Notes under the pieces: model-generated
What the model saw: the letters and a program-made list of their open reading frames with translations, nothing else
Database searches by the model: none
What the model was told of the DNA's origin: nothing
Shown: positions 31,992 through 43,846 of the stretch, in pieces
How the letters are laid out: each line of letters opens with the position of its first letter
How positions within the stretch are numbered: position 1 is the stretch's first letter
Position numbers and translations under genes: made by a program
NCBI GenBank assembly: GCA_030278955.1
Contig: JAOANR010000005.1
Location: forward strand, 28,201,849-28,265,848
From: Hygrophila difformis
Taxonomy: Eukaryota > Streptophyta > Magnoliopsida > Lamiales > Acanthaceae
Direction: 5' to 3'
DNA: 64,000 nucleotides

Positions 31992-32354
31992 TTATGTCAA
32001 GTAGTTGTTAGAACCAAACTCAAGCTTGAAACGAGTAACCGAGTGGAAAATCTTAGTAAACGACGTGGGCCCTGCTTCTATCGCACATCCTCCAGTGAAC
32101 AATCCGGCCTTACTATAAATTATTGCAATTTTTTTATACCGTGCGCTTTCGGGCCACAGTTTCCTACATGAGTATATAAAAACGTGATCACCTATAAACA
32201 TATCCCTAATCCCAATTCCATCTTCATAATTGGTTTCATTAAATAAAATTAAACCGGAATTATTATTTTTCAGAAAATACTCATATAGTGGGAAATTGTC
32301 AAAAGTTTCAATACACCAAAAGGCAAAAAATGAAGATGAAACAAAACAAGACAT
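31992..32354 (-). CDS. Unrecognised 120-residue minus-strand frame
   Basis: An open frame starting MSCFVSSSFFAFWCIETFDN and ending FGSNNYLT. Composition is not extremely biased and it contains a plausible GDHVFIYSCRKLWPESARY stretch, but no family is recognised. It could be an exon or remnant of a host gene on this strand, or chance. Confidence 0.2.
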   Translation of the reverse strand: MSCFVSSSFFAFWCIETFDNFPLYEYFLKNNNSGLILFNETNYEDGIGIRDMFIGDHVFIYSCRKLWPESARYKKIAIIYSKAGLFTGGCAIEAGPTSFTKIFHSVTRFKLEFGSNNYLT

Positions 32355-32399
32355 AAAATAAAAAATAGTTTTATATGACTACACATCATCATTAAGGAG

Positions 32400-33600
32400 C
32401 TCATTCAAAGCCAATCATGTGCTTGTTACACAGATGTGACACACATAAGACCCAGATAGGTATTTTAAATATTGAATTTATTTATTTCAACACTGAGAAT
32501 GCATTTGTTGAATAATTATGTGTGTATGTTGTATTAAATTCCAAGTAAAATGTTTTAATTAAAGTATCATGCATTTAGGCTATAACTCTTGAATATAGTG
32601 TCTAAAGTATGAGTTTCAAAGGGATTTTATATCCAACATTTATGTCTAAGCTATATTGAATAAAGAGAAGTCTCATTCAAACATTTCATTTAGGGAATTA
32701 AGAAGAAAATCCTTTTATATTTCTTGAGTATGAGTTTCAAGTTCGATGGCAAAATATCCAAGATTATTCTGGATTAAAAAGAGATTTGTTCAAATGATTT
32801 TACTTTAAGGGTTAAGAAGACAGTTCTTAGGTGAATGTATATAAATATATAAAAACATAGTTATCTTATGTGTATATATAATATATGAATCAATTCAAAT
32901 CTAACGCTCAAAATTTAACCGGCAGGAAGTAAAATAAAAAATAAAAAATAAAAATAAAAGAGCGATGTTATGTCTTATCTCAATATTCACCCTAAAATCC
33001 AACCAGATTATTGAAATCAATTGCATGGAAATAGAATATTTTTCCAAATAAACAAGAACTTAACAATTAAAGTGCCTGCAACAATTCAACTAACAATTTA
33101 ACAAAATAGATGGAAAACAGAGAAGAAATACCACTACAAAATGACTATTAACATATTTTAATATAATACAACATAAGTAACCTCCCAAAAGTAAAAGAAG
33201 AAAAAGGAAATGAAATAAAACAAAAAAACCTAACACACACACCCCAAAAAAAAAAAAGCAATTCCCTTGGGAGCCAGCAGCCATGAAGTGCGTAAAAGAG
33301 GTAAAACTAAGTGGTCATGGTCTCATGGAGCAAAGTAAGATAAGATAAAGTTTTTTCTTTGTGGAGTATATGCACAGCTTAGTTTTGGAAAATAAAAGTC
33401 ATCTGCAATAGCAACTTCTCCATATGGTGATGAGGCTACACTATTTACAACACTATTTTAGAATATTTAATCTTCCTTATTGAGGTTGTAAAACTTTTGG
33501 AAAATTATTAAATACAATAGAAACAATGTACAGATTGCAATATTTACTTTTGAAGGATTTTTGCTGGCTGACAACATAATATTGTGGCCTAAATAATCAA
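32400..33600. other. AT-rich intergenic or intronic sequence
   Basis: Long AT-rich stretch with A- and T-runs and no supported gene. The Phe/Leu-rich frame at 33090-33284 is a low-complexity artefact. Confidence 0.5.
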
Positions 33601-33616
33601 ATAATAAAAGCATCAT

Positions 33617-33793
33617 TCACTTGTGCCTCCATAAGGAGTCTGTTGTGTTCACCTGAGATGCACCAAATAATTTCTTTACTGCTTTGACATTGGACTCGAG
33701 TATTTGATCGACAAGATGAGTAATTTCTTGAAGTATAGCTTACAATCTGGGCAGCAGATTCATCTATGTGCACAAGATCATCAAGGTGAGATT
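33617..33793 (-). pseudogene. Possible 3' exon of a host gene
   Basis: On the minus strand, after an acceptor-like catataag, a frame reads SHLDDLVHIDESAAQI. After a break at the 17-nt gtaagctatacttcaag it continues EITHLVDQILESNVKAVKKL and ends in DSLWRHK and TGA. It reads like a helical protein end. The family is not recognised. The odd 17-nt segment has intron-like GT and AG edges but is too short to be a normal intron, so this may be a decayed copy. A CpG-rich promoter-like region lies upstream on the same strand at 37.2-37.6 kb. Confidence 0.35.
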
Positions 33794-34252
33794 CTTATAT
33801 GCTAAATTAACTCAATCCACAACCTATAATAAGCCAGAAACTGAAAACTCACAAGGATAGTGTGGATAAAATAAAAATACTCAGCAAAGATGCTTAATTA
33901 GCTATGTATATTTGAAACTAAAAAAGATACTAATCTTTAATTTAGCTACTTGGGTGTTCCCCTGGTATTATAACACAGAACTCACATACCTAACATAAAA
34001 ACTGATCATTGAACACATAACTTCATACAATGTGATGGATTTGAAACTCGAACTCTATATTTTAGATGCCACTTTGTAGCATTATAAGTAGTTAAATTGG
34101 AACAATTCATTCACCTGCTTATCAAATTCTGTGTAGTTGTTGTGACACCCTACACAGAGACGTCACGCATCGAGGTAAGAATTTAATTTTCAAGCCTCAA
34201 TAATTCCTGCGTGCCATTTATCCGCAACGTTTATCTTTCCGAAGTGCGACCC

Positions 34253-34270
34253 AACTTCGAGGACGAAGTT
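34253..34270 (+). other. Relic pre-PPT hairpin inside solo LTR E
   Basis: Stem AACTTCG / CGAAGTT, loop AGGA, followed by a purine tract and TGTAATACCC at 34291, 150 bp inside the proven LTR start. Confidence 0.72.
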
Positions 34271-34520
34271 GATTTCTAAGGAGGGTAGACTGTAATACCC
34301 GAGAAATCGACATTGAGATTTAAATCCAAAAATTACAGAACCGGATTTAATTATCAAAACCGAAATCATTCCGAGAGAGCGGAATTAAATATTTTCGGAC
34401 GACAGCAACTCGAAATGGGTTTATCGAATTATCCCAACGATCTCGGATAATTCCTACATTATGATTTTTAGAAGAAAAATCATAATATTTTTTTTAGAAA
34501 AAAGAGAGAAAGCGTAAGTT

Positions 34521-34556
34521 GGTGGCCACGCGGCCGTGGCGCGCCCACGCGCCACC
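34521..34556 (+). promoter_or_regulatory. CpG-rich box in solo LTR E
   Basis: Palindromic GC-rich words ggtggccacgcggccgtgg and gcgcgcccacgcgccacc, at the place of the CpG boxes in other LTRs. Confidence 0.45.
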
Positions 34557-36444
34557 AGCAGCAGCAAAACGCTGCTACGCGTTTTCGCTCGGTTTGAGCA
34601 TTTAATTCGGTCTTTGGTGCAAGGGATCGATCCATTTCACATCTTAGACCCTTGGGGGTGTATTAGGACTCCATTTGATGAATTTAGAAGGATCTAGAAC
34701 CCCTACATGGTAGATTAAGTGGAATACATACACAAGAATAGATGAATTGGTGAGTGGATAATGCCTATGGGGAATGCAGGGGGTTGGAGGGCTGTGATTT
34801 CGAGATTGACCATAATAAGTTCACTCCCATACCTCCCACGTTCATAATGGTATTGAATCAATCCATCAACACTTCCCAATCCTTCCATTTTCAATCACCA
34901 AATCACCCCCCTCCCCATACTCCGAAAATCATTTTTTCCTTTTTGAGAGTTGGTGGGTTTTGAGTGTTCTCTTCAACGTGGTGGCATTTTGGACGAGTTC
35001 AAGCATCCAAATCTATTCTACTTCGGTTAGGTAAGAACTTCAATCCAATCCCATGACCTTATTCATATTTCAGGCCCTAACATCAAGTTTTCTTCCTACA
35101 ACCACATATTAGGATCAATCGGTTGAAGTGGTGTTCGTGGGGACTGATCCGGGCAATTTAGGGGATACAACCAAGGAGGATTTTGATTCAGAACTGTTGC
35201 AAGGTAAGTTAGTATTGTGCACATCGATTTTTAGAGGTTTTGGTTGAGATCCAATCGAGTTCTAGTCAAATCTCCATTCGTTGATGAATCTGTCACTAGG
35301 GTTTTCTTTATGTCTAGTTTGTGAGGTTTCATGATTTTGGAAAACCTTTTCTAAACAAAAAATGTTTCTAACATCCTAAATATGATTTTTGCAAATTTTC
35401 AAAATTTTTAAACATGTTTTGTACCCCGAAAGCAGATCTGGTATGTGGTTTTAAGATACTGTCAGATTTGTTGTTTTTATGGAGTCCGATTTTGTTGCTC
35501 GATTTAATCCTGCCTATGATAGTTATTCGTACTTGATGTCTTCATAAGATTTGTTTCATTTTGTGTCTAAAACATTCCTGTAAAATTTTATGATTTTATG
35601 AACAAATTCGAAAAATAGTTATGAATTTTTTGAATATACTGTGGTCGGATGAACCGAAGTGTTTAAGATCCATGGAACAGTGGGTTCTGAAATCGATTTT
35701 TATAGGTCATTTAGGGTCCGAATTTGAAGATGTTTATTTCTATGAAAAATGTTCATATTAGTGTGTTCTAGCTCCTGTAAAATTTTGGGAATTTTTGAAA
35801 ATGATTTACTACATTTCCAAATGCGATTTTGAAAACTGCCTCAGTACTACTTTTGTCGGTAAATTCTATCTTGCGTATTTTTGGTGAACTATGAGTTGAA
35901 TGTTACTCATTTTGAAACGTATGAATTCTGGAAATGTGGTGGTATTATGAAAATGTTAAAAATGTGGTTTTGAAACTTTGTAAGTTTTGATCGAGTGGGA
36001 TGCCCAATGTGTTAGAGGGTAAGTGCACTTGGTGGAGCTCGTTGGGCCGCCCCCTCTTGTAAGCCAAAACGGCGATTATGGTTATTATGATTTCATGATT
36101 GTAAGAGTCTATACTCCTAGATGTATCCGTATGTGTTATCTAGGGCTCCGGAGCGGTCTGTATAGGGTAGCTGCTTTCACATCCCTCGTGGGTACGAGTC
36201 CGGGTTGATTCCAAGGGTACGTCCCTAGAATCTTTGTTATGATTTGGAGTCCTTGTATGTGTTAGTCCCAAAGGACATGGGTGGTGTCCTCGATCAAAAT
36301 GAACAATGGTAAACTATTTATGTGGCAAATGTAAGAGACGTAGGAAATTATTTTTAATCGTTCCTCCTTTTAAATTAAAAATCCTATCTTTTATTTACTC
36401 TTCTAGGAACTTTAAAAATTCGTTGTGCTATATATTAACTTACG

Positions 36445-36461
36445 CAGTACCTTTTGTACTG
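36445..36461 (+). other. Conserved LTR hairpin (E)
   Basis: Stem CAGTAC / GTACTG, loop CTTTT; compared with D (CAGTAT / ATACTG) one pair changed from T-A to C-G. Acceptor-like TTTCGCAG follows. Confidence 0.7.
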
Positions 36462-36838
36462 ATAAGTTGTTATTTCTATTTTTCCTCATATTTCGCAGGG
36501 TGAGCTTTGCACGTTGGGATGGGATTTCTTCTATCAAAGACTTGTCGCACTTTAAAACTTCTTTACTTTATGCTTCATGACTTTGGACTTTGGACTATGG
36601 TTTTGGCCGTATGTTTTGGCCCTTGTTTAGCTTCCACACTACTTTTATACTTTATACATGTCATACTCTGAACTTTAATTTCGGGCATTATTGAATGGTT
36701 TTAAAATTGTTTTAAAGTATTGGTACAACTTAGCCTTAGTATCTTTTTAGATAAGCTCTATTTGGATCTTTTCTTATTTAGAAAGGTGTGGCGGTAGCGT
36801 CCCTGCCTGGGTGATCAAATCCAGGGTGTTACAGTTGT

Positions 36839-37790
36839 AAATGGAAAGCACAACCCCATCAGGGTTCAAGTATTAACCAGCCAAAAATAAGAGTTCTCCT
36901 TCAGCCACCGATGTCATCCAATTTCTCCAATTTCGAAATTCAAAATTAACTTCTTAACTCCCATGAAAAACAGCGTAATTGAGAAAGGCGTACACATAAT
37001 TATTTGAGGCGGTGCTCGAAGTGCTTCGGAATCTACAGGAACATTGAGCAATTATCCTTGAGCTGTGTCCCCTCCGCCGCCGCCGCCACAGGCTGTAGCT
37101 CAAATTGAATCAGGGAATTTATGCAACGACAATTACCGCTACAGATCCAATTTCTGAAGCTAAATAATCAATGAACAAGAACAATCACCTGAAATTAACC
37201 CTAAACACCTTGTAGACCCTCCCTCTTGCGCTTTGCAGAACCCTAAATCACTGAATCGAATGGGAAAAGGAACGACACCAACTTTTGTGGTGGCGCGAGC
37301 GGGGAATCGGCCTCGCAGGGCCGACAGACGATGCGACAAGAGCAGGCCGACAGCCAGCGTCGAAGCGGCGTCGCAGCGAGGTGGGGCGGGCCGACATTAG
37401 GGTTTCGACGGTCCGTGGCAACGTTCCTTCGGCGGCCGGAGGGTGGCGTGGGGGCGTGCGGTGAAGCCGAACTGAAAGGGAACAATGTTGAGCTCGCAAC
37501 AATCAGTGGGCAACACTGGAAGAATGCGGGGATCTCCGGGCCACCAAAAACACCGGCGATTCAGACTGCAAAATGGAGAGGATTGTGAAAAGGAATTGCA
37601 GGGACTCCCTAGGTTGAGGACACTGATGTTTGAGATTGTGACGAACGACGAGGGGAAGAAAAGAGATGAAGAAAGTGGGTCAAACCCGACCAAGGGATTG
37701 GAAATCGAATATTTAATCCACGGACACAAATTCAATTGGATTTTTGATCTAACGGTAGGAAATAAAATTCAGATTTGTAAAAATTTTCCC
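36839..37790 (-). promoter_or_regulatory. CpG-rich promoter/5' UTR-like region of a host gene
   Basis: A GC-rich stretch at 37250-37480, unlike the surroundings, with pyrimidine-rich text and ccctaa words on the minus strand and several intron-like signals toward lower coordinates. It looks like a promoter and 5' untranslated exon of a minus-strand gene. Overlapping short frames on both strands are not convincing. Solo LTR E would lie in the first intron or upstream region. Confidence 0.35.
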
Positions 37791-37798
37791 ATACTGGA

Positions 37799-37824
37799 AG
37801 ATATATATATATATATATATATAT
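37799..37824. repeat. (AT)n microsatellite
   Basis: An uninterrupted AT dinucleotide run. Confidence 0.9.
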
Positions 37825-38620
37825 TGATGTGGTGTTTTTATTTTCTGCATTGTGGATGTTCAATTTATCATTTTTCGTATGAGATAATGCTTTGTTTTTG
37901 CCCCATTGACTATGTATCTTTCATGTCTTAAAGGTAGACATGTTCGAGGTGCGTGATTGCTCATTGTGTTGGATTTGGGATATATTGGGTGAGATCACAT
38001 TACATAAATAGTTTTGTGTAATTGATGGTTGTGGTATCTGTGAGCTATCATTTTATATGTTTTGTGTTTGTGTGTAGTTTTGTGATTTACTTATTCCCAA
38101 CAACATAGGTCATTTGTGTTTTTTGGATACATACATGGTGAGCAGTTTCGAATAGATTCGATTTCAGTAGATAGGGCGGGCATTTCAAGTAGAGTAATGG
38201 GACAGTTTTGGTCTGATAGTGGAGAGAGTGTTCTGTTCTCTGGGTTCAGTTTTTGATTGATCTCGGCTTCAATATGTTGAGTTTCGCTATGGTCCCTTAT
38301 TTCCTTTTAGCCGGTCACCCATTTTCTTTATATAGTCATGGATCCGTTCTTACCAGCATTTTGCCCTTTTGATCCAAGACAACGGACTTGTTTTAATTGC
38401 AGGGGAGATAAGATGCTCAAGCTTGTTATTGTTTTGTCAATTTGAGTCTTCGTTTGAGAGTTTTTTTGTATAATCATCTGTTGAGAGTGAGTGCACACAT
38501 ATCACATTGGCAAGGTTGGTTAAACTTGGTTGTTGTATCTTGGAAATTACCATGGCTAGTTAAAGGGCCTGTTGTTCCTTTACTAGAATTTTGTATTTCA
38601 ACTTTTGGATAGGTATGAAA
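37825..38620. other. Intergenic, nothing recognised
   Basis: Moderately AT-rich, no supported frame. It ends at the target duplication of the MULE (38621-38629). Confidence 0.45.
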
Positions 38621-38629
38621 TAAAATGTT

Positions 38630-40384
38630 GGGCAAATTATTTATTAGTGCCATTTTGGCACTTTCAATTTGTTAAATGGTACCATTTGACTTTTTCTTAC
38701 TTTTTAGTACCATTAGGTAAATCTTTATAAAATTTTTTTACCTCTTTTTAAATAAGATCTCAATCATTCAAAAACTTGTTAAATCTTTGGAGTTCTATGT
38801 TTCTAAATATTTAAATTTGTAAATCTTAACAAGAAAGCCAAAATAAAACGTTTAACTTTTTAAATCTTTCTAGTTTTATGTTGCCAAATCTTAACAAGAA
38901 CGCCACAACAAGGAATGGGATTCATCTGTCGAACAACTGGGATTCTTGTTCCTAAACAAGTGTGCAGAGCTATATACAGTTGAATTCACAATCTTAAAAC
39001 CTAATTGCAAAGAGCTAAAACTAGTACAGTCGAGAAAATCACAACTCTGTTTGGAATATTGTTCAGCCTCATCCTTGTTTGATCTTCCCCTCATTTGTTA
39101 ACTGCCAGCAGCCTTTGTTTTGGCTGCATCTTTGTGAAAATTTGTTTTCGTTGGGCGCCAAGTACCAAAAAGCAAAACATCTTCATAGAAAGTTTTTCGA
39201 ATTTCTCTTCATCAGCATAAGGACCTCTCTACACACCAATTCAATCTTTGTTGTTTTGTTTGTTTTTATGTTTGATTTCTATGATAAGGGAGTTTTGATT
39301 TGAAGCCTTTAAGTGATGAAGTGGCCCCGTCAGTTTTTAAGACCTAGATGTGGTGCTTATGTTTCATTTGAGTGACTTATCCTATGCATGGCTTGAAGAC
39401 TGGTGTTCCTAGCTTATTATTTGAAGTATATTCCAGTTCTCATGGAAAATAACCAGATCTTATTTACCATTGGAAACTGGTAGTACTTGTTCATCTGTCC
39501 AATCAGGTTTACATGCATTTTCAATCATGCAATCTTTTCGATGATGATCAAGTAATGGGATATATGATAATCAAGTTATTGCTTCATCTTCAAGTATGTG
39601 ATTTCGTGCTATTGTTTTTGTAAGGGATTAAGGAAAAGATGAAGTGACTCTATCGCACAAATCAAACAAACAGCATATAGGAACAATATACTACTATATT
39701 TATGTAACATTCATGAAGAAAAGAATCGAATATGTCTAAACTGGAACATATTTGAAGAACAACTCCCACAGCGATAGCTATTCTCCGGTGAAACATTTAT
39801 AAACACGCAGTAGAAACATTAAACATACAACGCTCTGACGCTCCCAAAATCTTGAAACGAACGAAATTAAATAAACAAGCACCATAAAATTGCATACCTC
39901 AGTGGAGAGAATGGCTGAATCGAACTGAAATCAGGAGCGGAATCTTAGATGGGTTCACAATAAGATGCCAAGAGTTTTGACGATAAAGAGTATTGGCTTC
40001 GATGTAGTTTGATGTTGATTTCCCACAGTGAAGCGTTCCAATCCGTTCTGGAGCCCTGCTTCTGTTTCGATCTTCTCTGGTTTTGTGGAAGTGCGAGCGT
40101 CCCAATCCCCTGCTTCTGTTTCGATCTTCTCTGAAATTGTGGAAGTGCTGCTCCTGTTTCGATCTTCTCTGAAATTGTGGAAGTGGGAGCGGGAGTTCAG
40201 AATCCGTTATTTTTCTATTTTAAATAACACAATACAGTAAATTCACAGTAAATATAGTAAAAATGTAATTTTTTACAATAAGTATTAAAAGATTTACCTA
40301 ATGGTACTAAAAAGTAAGAAAAAGTCAAATGGTACCATTTAACAAATTGAAAGTGCCAAAATGGCACTAATAAATAATTTGCCC
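38630..40384. mobile_element. MULE with 97-bp inverted repeats (non-autonomous)
   Basis: Left repeat 38630-38726 and right repeat 40288-40384 are near-perfect reverse complements, starting gggcaaattatttattagtg. Both sides carry taaaatgtt (38621-38629 and 40385-40393), a 9-bp target duplication diagnostic of Mutator-like elements. The 1.75-kb body has no transposase. It contains splice-like and gene-like text on the minus strand (about 39890-40190), so it may be a Pack-MULE carrying a host gene fragment. The source gene is not recognised. Confidence 0.93.
40054..40186. repeat. Tandem repeat inside the MULE, three units
   Basis: Three diverged units around cttctgtttcgatcttctct followed by gtggaagtg. 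Confidence 0.75.
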
Positions 40385-40393
40385 TAAAATGTT

Positions 40394-41109
40394 CTTTTCC
40401 CTCAAAAAAAAAAAATCTATATAATAAATCCTAAATATGTTCTGACATGTGCAGATTGTATTGTCCTTATTGAATCTTATATTTTTATCTTAATTTTTAT
40501 TAAAAAATATAAACTGAAGGTTACATCTGTAAATTATTATAAAATATTATAAAACATATCTACGATTATTATCACGACACATCAAAAACACCACATCATC
40601 CTCTCAAAAATACCAGATGCTGACATGTGCCATCTATTTATATAATAAATCTTGAATTAAATTTAATCTATTTTAAATCTTTTTAAAAATATCTTTCTAA
40701 GATTTCCTCAATATTTCGAAAATAAATCTATATATTAATATAAAAAAACTTGTGAAAATCTTTCTGCGAATTTTAAAAAGATATAAATTAAAAATAAATT
40801 AAATTAAATTATAATATTTTATACTTTTTAAATATATTTTTAAAATTATATATTATAAATTCTTTAACTTTATATATAATATTATTTAATAAATTTTATC
40901 ATAATCTATATCTATATAGTAAATTTTGAATTAAATTTAATCTATTTTAAATCTCTATAAAAAATATTTTTCTAAGATTCATTTGTAAATTAATATTAAT
41001 ATATCTACGGTCTTCATGTTGACACCTCATAAAGGTCATCTCAGTATCTAGATGATCAACATATATATTCAGAAAATAAATCTATATTAATATAAAATAT
41101 TTTATGAAA
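40394..41109. repeat. AT-rich block with dispersed direct repeats
   Basis: The phrase gaattaaatttaatctatt with its flanks occurs near 40651 and 40929, each after a tatataataaat-like word. The block may be an old Helitron or MITE remnant, but no terminus could be proven. Confidence 0.4.
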
Positions 41110-41111
41110 TA

Positions 41112-41281
41112 CTTTCCATGTCCCACTAATTCTGTTTCACTTTCCTTTTTAGTCTGTCCCGCTACAAATGTCACATTTCCCTTTTTAAAATTTTTTTACT
41201 CCATCAACTATTTACTCTATTTTAATTCAATAACCCACTATATCTAAAATACCATGCCAAAAAGTTTTGGGACCGAGGGAG
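41112..41281. mobile_element. Stowaway MITE
   Basis: The right end gggaccgagggag is the complement of the Stowaway terminus CTCCCTCGGTCCC; the left end ctttccatgtccc is a diverged copy. TA lies on both sides (41110-41111 and 41282-41283). 170 bp, no coding capacity. Confidence 0.8.
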
Positions 41282-41283
41282 TA

Positions 41284-41664
41284 AATATATTCTAATATCA
41301 TTAAATAAATATAATTCTATTTATATTAAAAATTAAACCTAAAATATTAACATAGATCAATATAATAAGCTAAATAGTATAGTTATAAAATATATTCTTT
41401 TTTATATTCATACATATATAATTAAAAACTATATACTGCAATTTATCCAGTGGTATATATAATATTACTAAATAAATATTGATTTTATTAAAAAATATTC
41501 ATAATAATAAAGTTTTTGGGTGTTACACAATGTAATATAATGTAATGCGGAGTAAAATATATTTTTTTAAAAAAAATTAGGGCCAAAATAAAAATTTTGA
41601 AAAGTTGATGGGTGTTAAATTGATATTTCCAAGGGAAATGGAGAAATTGATTGTTTTTTCTAAC
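41284..41664. other. AT-rich intergenic sequence
   Basis: No gene is seen. Its end contains one copy of a 25-bp phrase (41629-41653) that recurs inside the next element at 41710-41734. Confidence 0.5.
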
Positions 41665-41681
41665 AATGTAAGTACTAATTT

Positions 41682-42899
41682 TATCGGATGTCCCCGAAGG
41701 GATATTAAACCAAGGGAAATGGAGAAATTGATTGTACTTTATCCCCCTACCTTGGCTCTTGTTTTACCATAGAATTTTCCATGGGTCTGAGGGTTGTCCA
41801 GGATATTTGCTTGAATCTCTACATGGAAATCTTGGCACTGATTTGGTGTGGGTATGTTCCTATCAATATACGGAGTGAGCGGTCTACTGGGTTGGTTTTT
41901 GATTGTATATCCTAAGCTCAGCTGAGGATCGATTTTCGGCTTCAGCTATCTGATTGTGGAAGCCCCGAGTTGAAAAAAAAAATTTAAAAAAAAAATTGTA
42001 ATAAAAAAAGAAGCAGAAAAAAAAAGAAGAAAAAAAAGAAAAAATAAAGGGGGATTAGAGAAAAGAGGTGAATATGATTTGCAAGTTGGGACAGTTTTGT
42101 AAAAAGAGTCTGAGTCGGGTATTGGCTTACTGATTCTGATGTGAGTCTGGAGATTGGAATTCATATGTACAGTTTAGGAAGTATGTCAGTTTTTGAGAGT
42201 TGGCCCCGCGAGTCGAATTTCTGTCTGCTCCAAATATTGTAGGTACCTCACCATTATAGCCCGTTCACCCTTTCCTTCCTTTAGTCTTGGTACCCGCCTT
42301 GAACCTTATTCATTGTCCCTTTATTTTTGCGATGCGCTGGTTTGAGTATAATATAGGGGAAGATGTGATTTAGTAGCATGTTCATGAGTGTGTCCTGTGA
42401 CATACAAATATTTATGTTGCGGGAGTCTTTGTGATGCTGGTTTCATAAGATGGTTGTTCGAGATGGTTGTGGATAATATAATCCGAAGAGTGCAGATTTA
42501 TGCTTATAGCTGCCAAAAAATGTGGAAAGGCTCTGAATTCGTTCGGATGACTAGAGGTCAGATGCAAAAGCCTGGTTTGGTGCAAACGGACTAATGCAGG
42601 TGTCTCAGGAGGTGCCAAAGTCGAGGAGTGGTATTGAATACTGGAATGTCTTGAAGTGATCTGAGGACTGTATTTGCAACTCTGGTTTTGACAGCTTTGG
42701 GAGTAGTTGATTCCGTCTTTTTCCTTTGTTTTGCTGTGCAGTAGTGATGTAATCTATGGCTGTTGTTTTATTTTGATCCAGACTGATTTAGTCGGAGTAG
42801 TGGTGCTGTTTTAATGTTGTTGGTTTATGGCCGGATGTGTACTAACCAACTGATGGCCATTGCCTCGGTTGCTAATGAAGAAACTTTCCCCTCAAAAAA
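41682..42899 (+). mobile_element. Non-LTR retroelement tail with 17-bp TSD
   Basis: Flanked by aatgtaagtactaattt at 41665-41681 and 42900-42916, a 17-bp target duplication, and ending in a short A-run after ctttcccctc. This is the pattern of a 5'-truncated LINE or similar retroposed sequence. No clear pol domain remains; the purine-rich tract 41968-42052 is low complexity. A 25-bp copy of the upstream flank lies 29 bp inside the 5' end, so insertion involved rearrangement. Confidence 0.75.
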
Positions 42900-43090
42900 A
42901 ATGTAAGTACTAATTTGAACTTTGAACTTTGAATATTGATATTTTTTAAAAAAAAGTTAGGCTGTTTTTTTGTCAAAATTAGTTTAGCTACTAATTTTAG
43001 AATTTTTTGTTTAATTGAGGGATATCTTTTGGGAATTTTTTCTCCCTTAACAAATAACTTCCCATATTTTTAGAAGTTGCAGGGCCGGTC

Positions 43091-43160
43091 CTAAGGCATG
43101 GCGAGGAGTGCCTTTGCCCATGGTCCATGCTTAAATAGGACCCATTTTTTTAATTATTTT
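43091..43160 (+). mobile_element. hAT terminus-like fragment
   Basis: Cagggccggtcctaaggc followed by gcctttgcccatggtcc resembles the 5' ends of plant hAT elements. The matching right end was not found, so this is a remnant at best. Confidence 0.35.
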
Positions 43161-43487
43161 TATTAAAATTAATGAATATATTTTATAATTCTCATTTTTA
43201 GGATTATATTTTTCAAAAACTTACATATTTTCTTTTAATTTAGCAATAATTATTGTTTTTCCCAAAACCCACAATTTTCTAATTCAATTAAGTAACTTTT
43301 TCAATTTCAAATAATGGATTGAAGGAGAAAAATACTGTAAAAAAACGAGTTGTTCATGAGAATTTCACAAATAAAAGTATGTTGTGGGCTTGTGGCACTG
43401 TGTTTTCATATTCTTGAGAATTCCTCTACCCAACAAGTATTTTAGAATTATTAGGAAATTGTGATCTAAATTATTTTCCTAAGTGTG

Positions 43488-43734
43488 TTTTTTTGAGGCA
43501 AAAACTTCTTTTATTCCACAATCGGAACAAATGAAAATTACACCACATTGTTACATAACAATTCAAGTACCCAACATGTACTCCAACCTCATACCACTAA
43601 TAGCACGCATAACCATCAAAGTAGCTAGCAAAACATAAAACAACACCACGGCGGACTATGACTCTCACAAATGATCTGTTCGACAAGGTCCCCATGCATA
43701 CATGTAATTTGATGAAATAGCCTTTACCATCCTT
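43488..43734 (-). mobile_element. LINE 3' UTR fragment, minus strand
   Basis: The T-run and gaggcaaaaacttcttttatt at 43489-43520 are the reverse complement of a typical LINE 3' end (aataaaagaagtttttgcctc plus poly A). No coding part remains before element F begins at 43740. Confidence 0.55.
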
Positions 43735-43846
43735 GATTCTGTAACACCCCCATTTTCCCTAATGAACAGCGGAAGCAGAGTGCGGGAACAAAGGGCTGGT
43801 GCTACTGCCACATATTCCGGGCTATCCGAAATATGCTAAGGCTAAT

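Larger units (their letters stand above)
34141..36833 (+). mobile_element. Solo LTR E (2693 bp)
   Basis: Starts TGTGACACCC and ends CCAGGGTGTTACA, flanked on both sides by gttgt (34136-34140 and 36834-36838), a 5-bp target duplication. No internal region is present, so it arose by recombination between two LTRs. Inside: relic hairpin and LTR start (34253-34291), CpG-rich box 34521-34556, donor-like sites at 35031 and 35214, degenerate repeats (about 35560-35810), GCCAAAACGGC, hairpin 36445-36461 and acceptor-like TTTCGCAG ending at 36498. Confidence 0.93.

Noticed and set aside
33090..33284. 64-residue hydrophobic minus-strand frame
   Set aside because: Phe/Leu-rich translation of A-runs; no supporting start, splice or homology signal.
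37485..37931. 148-residue plus-strand frame
   Set aside because: It overlaps a minus-strand 5' UTR-like region, crosses an AT microsatellite and shows no domain.
41968..42052. Purine-rich tract as a polypurine tract
   Set aside because: No LTR start follows it; it is A-rich low-complexity sequence inside a LINE tail.
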